DNA of 64,000 bases from Pisaster brevispinus (taxonomy: Eukaryota > Echinodermata > Asteroidea > Forcipulatida > Asteriidae). The notes beneath the pieces are model-generated. The model had not been told where the DNA came from. It did no database searches and worked only from the letters and a program-made list of their open reading frames with translations. The number at the start of each line of letters is the position of its first letter. The first letter of the stretch is position 1. Positions 1-11,013 of the stretch are shown here, in pieces. Both the position numbers and the translations under genes were made by a program. The stretch is taken from contig JAMKCF010000060.1 in NCBI GenBank assembly GCA_023634235.1, positions 62,001 to 126,000 on the forward strand. The letters are read 5' to 3'.

Positions 1-435
1 TGTGGCGACAGACAGTAACTTGTCCATACCATGGTTGCTAAAGCCAAGAGAAAGGGATGAGTGGTCATGGCATACAGACTATACCTCATGACATAACTAC
101 AATTACAAGTACGGTACGGATCAACGGTATGTTTACATTGGCACGATATTGAGCTCATCTAAACTAAGGTCAACAGAACATGTACATCCATGGGTACACA
201 AATAGAAAACCCGACACATCTGCCTATTTATCTATCTAAAACGTACCTTTATAAAATCCAGTGAGTCTCCTGCCTTGTATGAACAGCCAGATAATCCGTA
301 CAGCGTCATAGTTTGTGTCAAAGGGAACATTTCTAGGTAGATATTAGGGACACGAAATTGAAATCAAAACTCCCTTCATGTAAACTGTATTAATATGACC
401 TAGGGAGGGCGCACTTCATAAACGAACCAAAACTA
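1..435. other. non-coding, nothing recognised
   Basis: No open frame with family resemblance, RNA gene or repeat structure was seen here. The stretch ends where the long inverted-repeat element begins. Confidence 0.5.
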
Positions 436-2655
436 TTAACGGGGGCGATTTTTTTTTATAACACATGCTAGCTATGGGGCCACAAAAAAGCGTTCTGATT
501 GGTCCGTTTCTGCAGAGGTCGTGCATTTTAAATAAGGTAAACTACGGAAAGCGTTATTACACGTACTGGTGGTACAGGACCCTGGCCTAGCATGCGGTGC
601 GTGTGGTGTTAGTACAGCGGCACACCCAGGAATTGTGTGCGCTATCGGTGTCGCTAATTTTATATCGGTGATAATAAATATAGAGACAAGGGGTAGGCCT
701 ACAAGAAAACTGAAAAAAAACTTTTTTTTTTTTTTATCTCCTGCCCATTTTTCTTACTCCACTGGTCTACTTTATTTTAATGTATCAACTATTGGGGTAA
801 GGAACCATTGAAGGAAGTGTCTGTCAAAAAAGTATATGTAGGCCTATATTATATTTGGTATTCTGTTACAACTTTATGACACAAACTTTATTATTGGAAC
901 AAATAATATAACTATTTACCCCATTTATTTAATTATGTATATGTACTATTACTATTAAATGGGGTAAAGAAGCGCTTATATTGCGAATATGGTTACAAAC
1001 TGGATAGCCTTCTGGCAGTAGGCCTACGACATTGTCACAGCATATCACGGAGGTAAATTGTACACTTCCGAAGTCGATGTCATTGTTGTTTTTGAGTCGT
1101 GTAAACTAACAAAATTTAATGCAAAACACTGTCGAAAGGAAAATTTTACGAATCACAAGTCATATATTGTTTTGAGATCATTATTGCACCAATGCCTTTC
1201 ATCACTGAAAGTTTCATTGCAATTGCTCTTTAGGAACTATGCAAATAGCCGCTTTGACCGAACGTGCGTTATGTCAATAGCCTTTTTTTTACTGAAACAG
1301 ACAAATAAAAAAAAAAATAATAAAAAAAACTTTAACGAAAACAAGAGCTGTTTCGCTAGTCTTCTCCAATAATTAGATAGGCCTACGTGTCAATAGGTAT
1401 TGCCCCACAAGCAGTCATTTGAAGGCCACTAAACATAAACACACTAAACATTCTTCAAATCCCCCAGTATTGACCAGAACAGGGGGACCACCCTTGCTCC
1501 ACGGATGTCATCTTTCACTCTGATTCTTATAGGTTTAGCCACTTATTATCATTTTTGTTTTTCGGCCATTAACCCTGCGTGACACCGTCAACAAAATGTT
1601 CACCGACTCGGACACCATGACTTAATTATTGATTAACAGTTTGATTTTAGCGTGTAATACACTTTTGTGGAGAAACCAATCACTTTTAAATTGCCCAAAG
1701 CATTACAGATAGACATTTACTAAATACAATCAATTCAAGCAACATTTATTTTAAGATGAGCCCACATGTGTCTCTTTGTGAAGTTTATACCACTTCTGCT
1801 CAATCAACCTTTTCTTTGAACAACACCCTTTGATTACACAACTCAGCAAGAACATCACAATCTCTTACATCTTTCCATAGGGTCTACTGTCTAGCTAATC
1901 CTCCCAACATCATCCTGCTCAAATATAATTTAAAAAAAAAAGGAAAAAGAAGAAAAAAGGGCAAAGCCAAAAGTCTGGAGAAAAAGCATTCTGAGTGTAC
2001 GCATAGAACACTGTGACTCAAAAGTTTGCAAATCCCAACTTAAAAATGGGAACATTTAGGGCCTATTTATAGAAGAATGATAACAAAGAAAATATACAAG
2101 AACAAACAAATTCACCTTGATTTTTAATATTTTTTTAATAGGCCCAAACGGTAAGGTAAGGAACGCGGAGAGAAAATATGTTTAATTATATAAATAAACA
2201 ATAGCTCTACTACCATATAATAATACAAAGGGTCCAGAATAGAGAGCATGGGGGACTTTTAATATTTCGATCGTTGCCAGCCAAAGATGAACCCGAGTGA
2301 GTTGTTACACGTTATACACTCTGCCATCGATCCACACACACATACTTCTCGAAATAGTTAAAACATTACTAATAACATTAAGGTTTTCTTTTAGGCCTAT
2401 TTTTATTACCACCGATTCACATTAGCGACACTGATAGCGCACACAATGTACCAAGTGCCGCTATATCAACACCACTCGCACCGGGGCGCAAGCTGTGCTC
2501 CAAGGCCAGGGTCCTGTACCACCAGTACGTGTAATAACGCTTTCCTTAGTTTACCTTATTGAAAATGCACGACCTCTGCAGAAACGGACCAATCAGAACG
2601 CTTTTTTGTGGCCCCATAGCTAGCGTGTGGTATGGGGAAAAACAATCGCTAACGG
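436..2655. mobile_element. 2.2 kb element bounded by ~270 bp inverted repeats
   Basis: Bases about 436-706 recur in reverse complement at about 2382-2655. Shared landmarks include the stretch reading GCTAGCTATGGGG, followed by a segment containing CAGAGGTCGTGCATTTT on the left arm. The arms are diverged and carry small indels. The spacer (707-2381) is AT-rich with no transposase frame that I can recognise. This layout suits a non-autonomous foldback or terminal-inverted-repeat DNA transposon. No target duplication was identified, so the exact ends are uncertain. Confidence 0.6.
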
Positions 2656-5590
2656 CGCGCTTGTGTTGGGGGAGGGGGGGGGGGGGTGGGGGGGGGGGGC
2701 TATGCAAGTTACTTAAAAAAAAGTAATTTTTTGAGAAAATAATTATAAACACTATAATGAGTAAAGTAATAATTATTCAAACTTAAATCAATTGGAAAAA
2801 ATTATTAATTACCACAAATTATATTCACGATGTCGTAAATTAAACTTTGAGAATAAAGAAAACCAAAATTAAACCTCGTTTGAGTTACGAAATTTCACTT
2901 TGTGGAATCATAATGACCTACCCCCCCCCCCCTGTGTATGCTTGACTCGACATCAGATGAAGCCTCATGGATGCTTGATAATCTATTGACTCAAGACAAT
3001 GTGAATGATTGACCCTTCATAAAAGCCTCATGTCTGCTTCTGAAATCATAGCGGCTTAATTAAATCATAGCGGCTTAATTTTTTGTGATGTACTTATTTT
3101 GTAAAAGATAGAGTCTAGACAAATTTTAAGTGTTTCTTTTTTGTTTCACTTGCAAAGCCCCGAGAGACTTGATCATCCAGGATATACCAGACAGGACCAT
3201 TCCACATATATAAGATGGGGTCAGTTCCCAGAGCTGTGTATTTTTTTTATGGGCAGTGAAATTTGTTTTTGTACACAAAATCTGCTACACCGCTGCACAT
3301 AAACACATAACTACCCAGATCTAACCCTCTGATAAGTGGAACAATCTGCTCAGCTGTTTATGCTTGTCTTTTCATGTCTCTTAGGCTGGTTGTGCAAAGC
3401 CACCCCCCCCCCCCCAAGCCAGACAAACTGTCTCCGCTTTGTGGGAGGGGCGCACTCCTGTCACTCACCGATGGCAATGTCTAACAGTTAAAGTTAGTAA
3501 ACTGCCATTGTATTCGATAACCTAAGCTTCCGTGGCAAAATTTGTCAATATCCAAAAATATCCGATGGTATCATCCTTTTTTATACGGGGATGTTCTGGT
3601 TCATTCCTGACTTTTTTTCAGACGAATTTGAAACATGGCGTAACAGGATTTCAACAACTTATTGGTCTTCTGTAGTAGGAATTTTTGTCAGTCAAAGTGT
3701 CAGATTAAACGCCGAATGGACTATCATTGAAAGTCAGTAATGAAACTAAATATTCCCGTACAAAAATCTGCAGACCCACTTTTTTTCTCAGAAAAATAGA
3801 CTTACCTCTTTTGATTCTTTCGAATTTTGACCGAATTTTAAAAGTTTAACTGAGGTTTTTATTCTTTAAAATGAAGAAGGCATCATGTGCATGTAGGTTT
3901 CTATTGTATGAATCAGACATGCAACTTTGCGAATGTCAAAAAAGAGGAACTGGTCAACCACAGTTATATTTGTATGGTGTTTTTCAGTTTTCTATGGCAA
4001 TGTTTCCAAAGAAAAAAGAGGAAATCAGCTGATCAGCTGAAAAGTTGCATGCCTGATGAATCTAGGTCAAGGTTTAGACTTGCTTTCAGTTTCTAGGCTC
4101 CGTTACCCTAAGAGTTTGTTGTTAAATTAAACTTGTTCCATTTCAAAGATTTTCACGAAGAGAGATGTTTGAAGAATTGACAGGAGTATCAAACAAATAA
4201 TTGCTGGGACTGAACCCTGACATTCTGAAATAAGTAAGAAATCGCAACAACATCTGTTAAACTTTGTTTTATTGAGTAAATTTTAATCCAATCTCTGGGA
4301 CAGCTATAGATCAATATAAATTTATTTAATTATTTAATAATTATATAGGATATATAATTATTTAATTATGTAACTATATAAGGCAGTGTAGTTTTGGCAA
4401 AGACCAGTATTCTCGCTTGCTGTTTCCCAACATGAGCATAAAATAGCAAACCCGTGGAAATTGGGGCTCAATTGGTCAACGAAGTTGCAAGAAAATAATG
4501 AAAAAAAAAAACCTGAACCCCCCCCCCCCCCCCAAAACCCAGTGTTGCCTGAAGCCTTTCCAAGGTTCCAACTTTGGGGTGAATTTTTGTTACCTCTTTC
4601 TCTCATTACTTCGAAAGGTGTCATTTCTATAAAAATACGATAAAGTGCGATAAAGTTGATAACCCAAAGTACACCCTGCCTTTAATTATAGAAATATATA
4701 ATTGAATAATTATATAACTGTATAATTAATTATATAATTATACAATTATGTATTCATAACATGTGTTTGCTTGACCCTAAACATATGAAGCCTCATGTAT
4801 GCTTGTGGAATCATAGTGACTTAAGATACATAAGGTGACCATACACACAGAGGAAGCCTTAAAATACCCCCCAAAAACAAATATCCAGAGTAACGTTAAA
4901 CAAGAAGGTTCAGTAGTTTCTAATGCATCTTTTTAGAGCTTTAAATCGCACATTAAAAATGATTTAATTTTTCAAAAAACTGCTAGAGTTAACCCATGTG
5001 TTTTTGTTGTTGATATTTGTGCAAATTTTTTAATGTTATGCTATGGAGGTCTCTCCCATGGGAGGGTTTGAAATGGAGCAGGCATTCCCACTAATGCCAT
5101 TTTGTATGTCTTGACCATAGGCACCAGTACTTACTGCATCATTTTAGTCCATAGAGTTGCACCCTAAAAAAATGATCAAAATTTCATAAACATTATTTTT
5201 ATCTTTTTTGGGGGCTAAATTTCAAATTCTCTTTTTTTGCTCAAAATGAGCAGGTATCTTCACTGATGCAAGTTTGTATGACTTGATCTATTGCATCTTT
5301 CATATTTCTTTAAAATACTATTTTTAGGATTTTTCCTCAAGATTAAAGACAAGTTCTCTCAAAAAACATTAACCCTATAGGATGCACCACATAAGATAAA
5401 TCTCCCATAGCAATCAATGCTAAATGTTATATTCAAAAATACTTAAAAAAACAATTTTTTAAAGTCTCTCTGACTCTTGAAAACTAATCAAATACAGCTT
5501 TGGACAACTAAACTTCTCATTTCTTTTCATTTTTTAGAAGATCAGCCATTTTTTGCTAATTATCCCATAAAGTAACACCCCCAAAAAGAT
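2656..5590. other. AT-rich non-coding sequence with homopolymer runs
   Basis: This stretch contains a G run (2670-2699), C runs near 2921, 3403 and 4519, and AT-rich near-palindromes around 4320-4375 and 4680-4750. The short frames here (for example the one across the poly-C at 4519, which reads as poly-proline) are low-complexity artefacts. No gene is recognised. Confidence 0.5.
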
Positions 5591-6345
5591 CTTCTTCCCA
5601 AACCAATTTGCTGCCAGTTTTCATGAAGCCAAATAGAACCCACTTTGGAAGCAAAGTTTTTCAAGTCTCTCCAAAAAAATACAATTTTGTAGAAAAACTA
5701 TGGTCTTCTTTGGAGTTGTTTTCTCGTCTTTGTTTCACGAGACTTGTACAGTCTATAATGCAATATCCAACCCCCACCCCAACACGCCCCCTACTCAATT
5801 TTACACAGATGAGAGTTCTTTGTCTTGGTGTTCAGATATTGCTATCATTCCAGAGACTGATCTCAGTATATCTGAGACTGACAAAACTTGCATTTTAACT
5901 TCAGAAATAACTGTACAAAGCTTAATACTTACTGTTCAGAGCTCTAGGACTGATGTTTTCAATAACAAAATCAGCACATCCTGATGAAAAACACACCTCA
6001 AGCAATGTATTTCCATCTTCGATTCAAGCCAACGGATAATTATAAACAAGGCAGACATATTTCAATTCCAACCAAATTCACTGATGGGCGCCACCATATA
6101 TAGGGTGCACCCCAACAGTTGAAGCACAGAAAAATGAATTGCGGAAAGAGAAAGATGAGACTTTCACTGAAAACTGTTTGCTTTGGAAGAGGGTTAATAA
6201 TACAATCCCAACTCAAGACGACATCTGAGGCTGACGAAACTTGCATGTCCCAAAAAGTGACGTGGAAGAGAGGTTGTTGTCTTGGTGTTCAGATATTGCT
6301 ACCATTCCAGAGACTGATTTCAGTACATCTGAGACTCAAGAGTGA
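5591..6345 (+). repeat. duplicated segment and dispersed repeat
   Basis: A stretch at about 5828-5890 (beginning CTTGGTGTTCAGATATTGCTA) is repeated at about 6279-6335 with few differences. A further piece at 5597-5680 resembles 56646-56745, both containing TTGCTGCCAGTTTTC, so it is a dispersed repeat. Short open frames cross the duplicated part, but they match no family I know and are treated as repeat sequence. Confidence 0.5.
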
Positions 6346-6365
6346 AATCTTCAAAATGAAGAACA

Positions 6366-7379
6366 AGTAGAATGGTGTGCACTCTTAATCATCAGCATCC
6401 TGTAAAATAACACAAGGAAACATTTTCAATCATTATGCAACATAAACACGCAGCTGAACTTCACCAAACCGGATTGTTCAGTCACAAAACTTGATGTACA
6501 TGTACATGTAGATATAGTTCCAATAAACGCCATCTTTATGGGCAACGTGGATTTTGGCTTTGAGCTGCGTCAAGCGTGGGAAATTTGTGCTGCACATGGT
6601 TTTTTTCACAGAAACACAGTTGTGTGACAAAATGATATTGCTCGTAAAGATGGCCAGCTTTACCGCACACTGTGTGATGACACACCAAAGTCTAACATAT
6701 TAAAGCCAAATGTGATGGACATATAACTGTTGAAATAAAAAAAGAGATTTTGAAAGCAAACAGTATACAGATACAATAATTGTATCCGCTCAAGTTGGAT
6801 GAGCGTCATATTTGTTACCCGTCATGTGAACACACAAAGCGTTGATATAATATTCGTAGACTTGCAAAATCTCTCTAAATATGACTGTAGGAAACCTACA
6901 ATTATCCTGGACTACATGTTTATTAATGAACTTTATGAAACATCCATCTAGAAATCATTAAATTTGTGTTTTTGGCTACAAAAAAAAGCACCAAACTTGA
7001 AAATCTTATTCACAGATTATGTGTTTTGGAGATGAGTCCCTCATCAAGACTACTATAGTAGGCCCTACAAGTTGAATTCAGAAAATTGAGCTTGAAAGCC
7101 GACTTCAAGCAGTTTTAAAAATATGCATTTTTTTTACCAGGAAGGCAAAATTTTGAAACACAGGCAGGTGATCAATATGCAAGTTAGTTCTCCGATGTTT
7201 ACTAAGCACTGTGTGAAGGTATGTGCAAGTTTTGTTGAGGTCATCCTTGTTTTACTGAAATGACTCATTGGTTGAGTTTTTGTGTCATTTCTGTTTAAAT
7301 GTTTGTGTCCATCAACACAAATTCGTTTAGGGGTAATGGTTACATAAAAAGTGAAAAGTTTGCAGTATTTACCGTGTTG
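6366..7379. other. non-coding, nothing recognised
   Basis: AT-rich sequence without recognisable coding, RNA or repeat signatures. Confidence 0.4.
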
Positions 7380-7890
7380 AATTGATGTATATTTTGGCTG
7401 GCTGGCTGGCTGCTGAAGGTTTTTGGTCATGATCCATTAACTGACAAGTCGACTAGCTTGCTTTGTGGCTAGCGAGCTGATATAGGCCTGATTTGATTTC
7501 AGCGGTCGTGCACCACTGGCTGCAGTCTTCTATTGACTGGTTGGTTGACTGGCATGTCAGTTCTGTGGCAAATGAGTTCATTGGCCATGGCTTGTTGATG
7601 GCTTGGTTTTGACTTCAACAAGCTTGCTGGACTCTTTCAGCACATGGCTACAGTCTGCTGTTGACGGCCTGCCTGGCCTGGAGGACTAGCGGGTTAGCTT
7701 CCAGGCTGTGAGCTCATTGGCAATGATTTGCTGACTGGCTGGTTTGACATCAACAAGCTTATCCTGGAGTGGAGCACTGGCTATAGATAGTCTGCTATCG
7801 ACTTGCTGGTGGACTAGCTTGTTAGCTAAGTGTCCGATGAGTTCATTGGTCGTGATTCGTTGACTAGGCTTATGTCAGCTGACATAGCTG
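7380..7890 (+). repeat. decayed tandem repeat, ~130-150 bp unit
   Basis: The phrase ATGAGTTCATTGG and close variants recur near 7571, 7708 and 7837, with a weaker version near 7420. Each is followed by a GATTNNTTGACTGGCT-like segment and a CAACAAGCTT-like segment. This indicates three to four strongly diverged tandem copies rich in CTGGCT and CTAGC. Confidence 0.55.
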
Positions 7891-8384
7891 TCGGTACGCC
7901 TCACTAAAAATCAGAGAAATTGGGGGGAAATAGGTTAAATGAATATTCAAGCCTGATCATTACTCTCGTCCACAAGCAAAGCTTAGCAATGTTGGACTTT
8001 AAGACACAAAGGCTAAGCAGACAGACAGGTACCAGGTAATTTTATTGTGCATTGCTTGCATTGGGGTTTATGAGCATGTGCAAAAGAACAATTCCCAAAA
8101 ATATTTCCAAAAATATTCTGGTATGTCTGCTGCCACTGACCATCCCTGATGAGAGGTCTTCCCAATAAGCCTTCTCCCTGAGAAATCAAAGTGACTTCTT
8201 TTCAAAAAGAGACTGTGAGTGGGTTTTCTCATGCACTGTGAATGCCAAATTTGCATTGGATTTCTTTCAATTTCATTGATTCACTGCAAATTCTAAGAAA
8301 ATTAATTGCTTCAGAAGTGTGCTTTAACATTCTTGTTGTACTTACTTGTACACTGCTTTGACTCTGTCTGCTCAGTGCTTGAGG

Positions 8385-8760
8385 TCAAGAGGTCGGGTAG
8401 AAAGGTCTTGCTGCTGACCTGTAGGTAAATGCTCAATGGGTTTCATGGTTCTGGCGTCTGGAGTGGAGGCTAACCTCTGATGAGGTTGAAGAGACGGAAA
8501 ATGAGAGACCATGGAGAGATGGAGCTGACCTACAAAGCGATATCTTCTTTGGTGTAAAAGGTCTTCTCCATGTGGAACTTTTATAAGATCAAGAGGTGAA
8601 GTAGGAGATAGGAGGATCCTTGTGCTGACCTGTGGCCATTAAGAAGCATCCCTTTTTTGCTAAGGTTATGGTTTCTCCATACTGACATAGCTGGGTCTAG
8701 GGGGTCAAGAGGTCAAGAAGAAGGGATGCAGTGCTGACCTGTTGATTAAAATCGATTCTC
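8385..8760 (-). repeat. four tandem ~105 bp units, each with an acceptor-like AG|GTCAGC
   Basis: Read on the minus strand, four units start with an AG followed by GTCAGC, near 8739, 8633, 8528 and 8420. Several continue with a CTTGACCTCTTGACC segment and some end with ATGGAGAAACC-like sequence. Spacing is 102-109 bp. The units could be duplicated mini-exons or only a tandem repeat. The reading frames differ between units and some stop early, so coding is unsupported. Confidence 0.45.
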
Positions 8761-8987
8761 ACCATGCTCAGTGCTGAAACCTGGCAAGGTTGAGACCTCA
8801 AACACCATCTTGCCATAGATGTATCTGTATGAAAATAAATAAGTACATGGTTACATAATTTGTGAAAAAAGGAAGCTGCTTGTTGACAAAATGAACGTCC
8901 GGACCCACAGATCAACTCATAACATGTACCCTTTAACAAGGAAACATACGGCTCCAAGAAATGCCATGAAATTACACAGGGTCCAGG

Positions 8988-9242
8988 CCTTGCTTAAACT
9001 TTTTGTAAAGTAGCCTGCCCGGCTAGTAAACTGTGGGTTCTCCTTGACCCCAGGAAGTTTTACTGCAGATTTTAAACATGTATTGTCATAAATGTATCTT
9101 TCTAATGTATTAGTTGAGGTTGCAATCACAACCAGTCTAATGGTCAAATGAAGTTAAATTCACACACTCAAAAATAAATTTAACACATTTTAAAAGTTTA
9201 TTATTCACATCTGAAAAGGAAGAAAAATTCACATTATACACG
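8988..9242 (+). repeat. dispersed repeat, uninterrupted copy
   Basis: This stretch matches the two halves found at about 20338-20450 and 24566-24856. Shared blocks include CCAGGAAGTTTTA, AATGTATCTTTCT, TCACAACCAG and TCAAATGAAGTTA. It acts as the uninterrupted reference showing that the intron copy was split by a 4.1 kb insertion. Confidence 0.7.
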
Positions 9243-9894
9243 AGAATGTTGCACAGATTATTTAGTAGGCAACAGGCCAAGTTGAGAAGTGGTGTTTACT
9301 AGCCCACAGCAGTTTTTAACTCAGACAATGTACGCTGGGCTAGTAAGGGTGACCCCGGGATCCCTCCATTTTAAAACTTTTGCCTTATAGATGCCTTCAG
9401 ATGGCTAGGATCAACAGTTAATGCCTGCCCAGTAGATTGGCACTAATGGGGCTGCCTCCCACCCCCTCCCTGAGTTAATCCCAACAACATGCACCCACTA
9501 AACCAAGAAACTCTTTTGTATTCTGATTGCCACTTTCATGAAGTGACGAATCGGTCGACATCAACCTTTTTATTAAATCTGTTTTGCACACACTCTTGAT
9601 ACATTCATACTGCTAGAAACATTTTCAACAAGCTTCAGAACCTAATAGTTTTGTAATAACACTAATTAGCATGACTGGTTTATCATAAAGATTGGCAGTT
9701 TCTTTCTTTTTCACAAAGTGATGAGGAATCCTGATTAAAATACTGCTTAAAAAAATGTATTTGTTAAGCAAAAAAAGAGAGTGGAACAACAGTAGCAACA
9801 ATGTTGGCATGTAACCCGTTTCTGATAACCATTTTTTTGGGCTGCTTAGTATGTTTTTGTGCTTACCTGAAATGGGCACTGGTTCCCAGCAAAC

Positions 9895-11013
9895 ACGTAA
9901 CGTCATCGTAACGTTACTGTGAAGTTGTATTTTGGTTACGTTATTTCCCCAACTAAAACACAACTGACTTGCAATGTTGCAAAAAGGTTGCAGTTTGGTC
10001 TTGTTACTTAATAACATAAATACAGCGTTTCAACAACGTTATATTTTAACCGTCATCTAAAAACGTCTTGTGGATATTTTTTGCAACGTTGTCTGAAGGT
10101 TGTGGATCTGTCACGTTACTTGGTAATGCAGATACAACGTTGTCCAATGTTGTATTTTGACGTCGTATACAAACGTTTGTTGAATGTTCTTTCAATACGT
10201 TACCTGAGGGTTGTGGTTTTGTCACGTTACTTAACAGCATCAATACAACGTTATGACAATATATTTTCACAAAGTCCTATTAACCTTTTTTGCAACGTTG
10301 CTTGAAGGTTGTAGTTTTGTCAGGTTACTTTGGAAGGTTATGACAACGTAAATATGACGTATGCAAATTAGTAGATTGGGCTTAGAAGATGTTAAATACC
10401 TACAACTAATATAAAAAAAATTGCCAAATTTATGAACTAGGTGTACTCATTTCTTCATTTATTTGTCTAAACAAATTTAGATTTAGTGACAAATTAAATG
10501 TAGTGACTAAACATGTAATTTTACTTTCAAAAATATTATTTAAATGGAAAAAATTGAGAAAAAATATACACCCATGACTACCAAAGTCAAGAAATTGATC
10601 TGTATATATAGTACATGCTGTATCGTATACAGGTTCAGTGAAGTCAGGCAACCGCAATTACTTGGAGGCCTATTATAATGGTAAGTTTGTATTGTTGTAT
10701 TGTATTATTTGATCATATTGATATCTCTAATACTAATTATCATGAAACTATTATATAATGTAAACATAAACAATTTGTATTAAATTGAAAAACGTAATAT
10801 AAGTACGTCACAATCACGTCACAAAATAATGTTTATTTTAAGTGCAGTTTTTACGTTGTCACAACGTTATTATTAAAACGTCACAACGCAACGTCCTCTG
10901 GTCGTTGACAAAACTCCACACTAATCCATCCGTACGACGTTAAATAAAAACGTTCTCTGAACATTCAAATAACGTCCTAGCGATGTCGAGTGGACGTTAT
11001 TTTGTTTGCTGGG
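9895..11013. mobile_element. 1.1 kb non-autonomous element with CCCAGCAAAC termini
   Basis: The left end reads CCCAGCAAACACGTAACGTC and the right end is its inverted counterpart, GACGTTATTTTGTTTGCTGGG with minor changes. The interior is dense in AACGTT and ACGTT motifs arranged as degenerate tandem copies of about 120 bp (near 9980, 10085, 10200 and 10295). No transposase frame is visible. This fits a MITE-like element with subterminal repeats; the superfamily is not assigned. Confidence 0.7.

Noticed and set aside
1058..1372. 104-residue plus-strand frame
   Set aside because: It lies in the spacer of the inverted-repeat element, has a Lys/Asn-rich end from an A run, and no known domain.
4358..4643. 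Frames with poly-proline or poly-glycine across 4500-4540
   Set aside because: Created by poly-A and poly-C runs; low complexity only.
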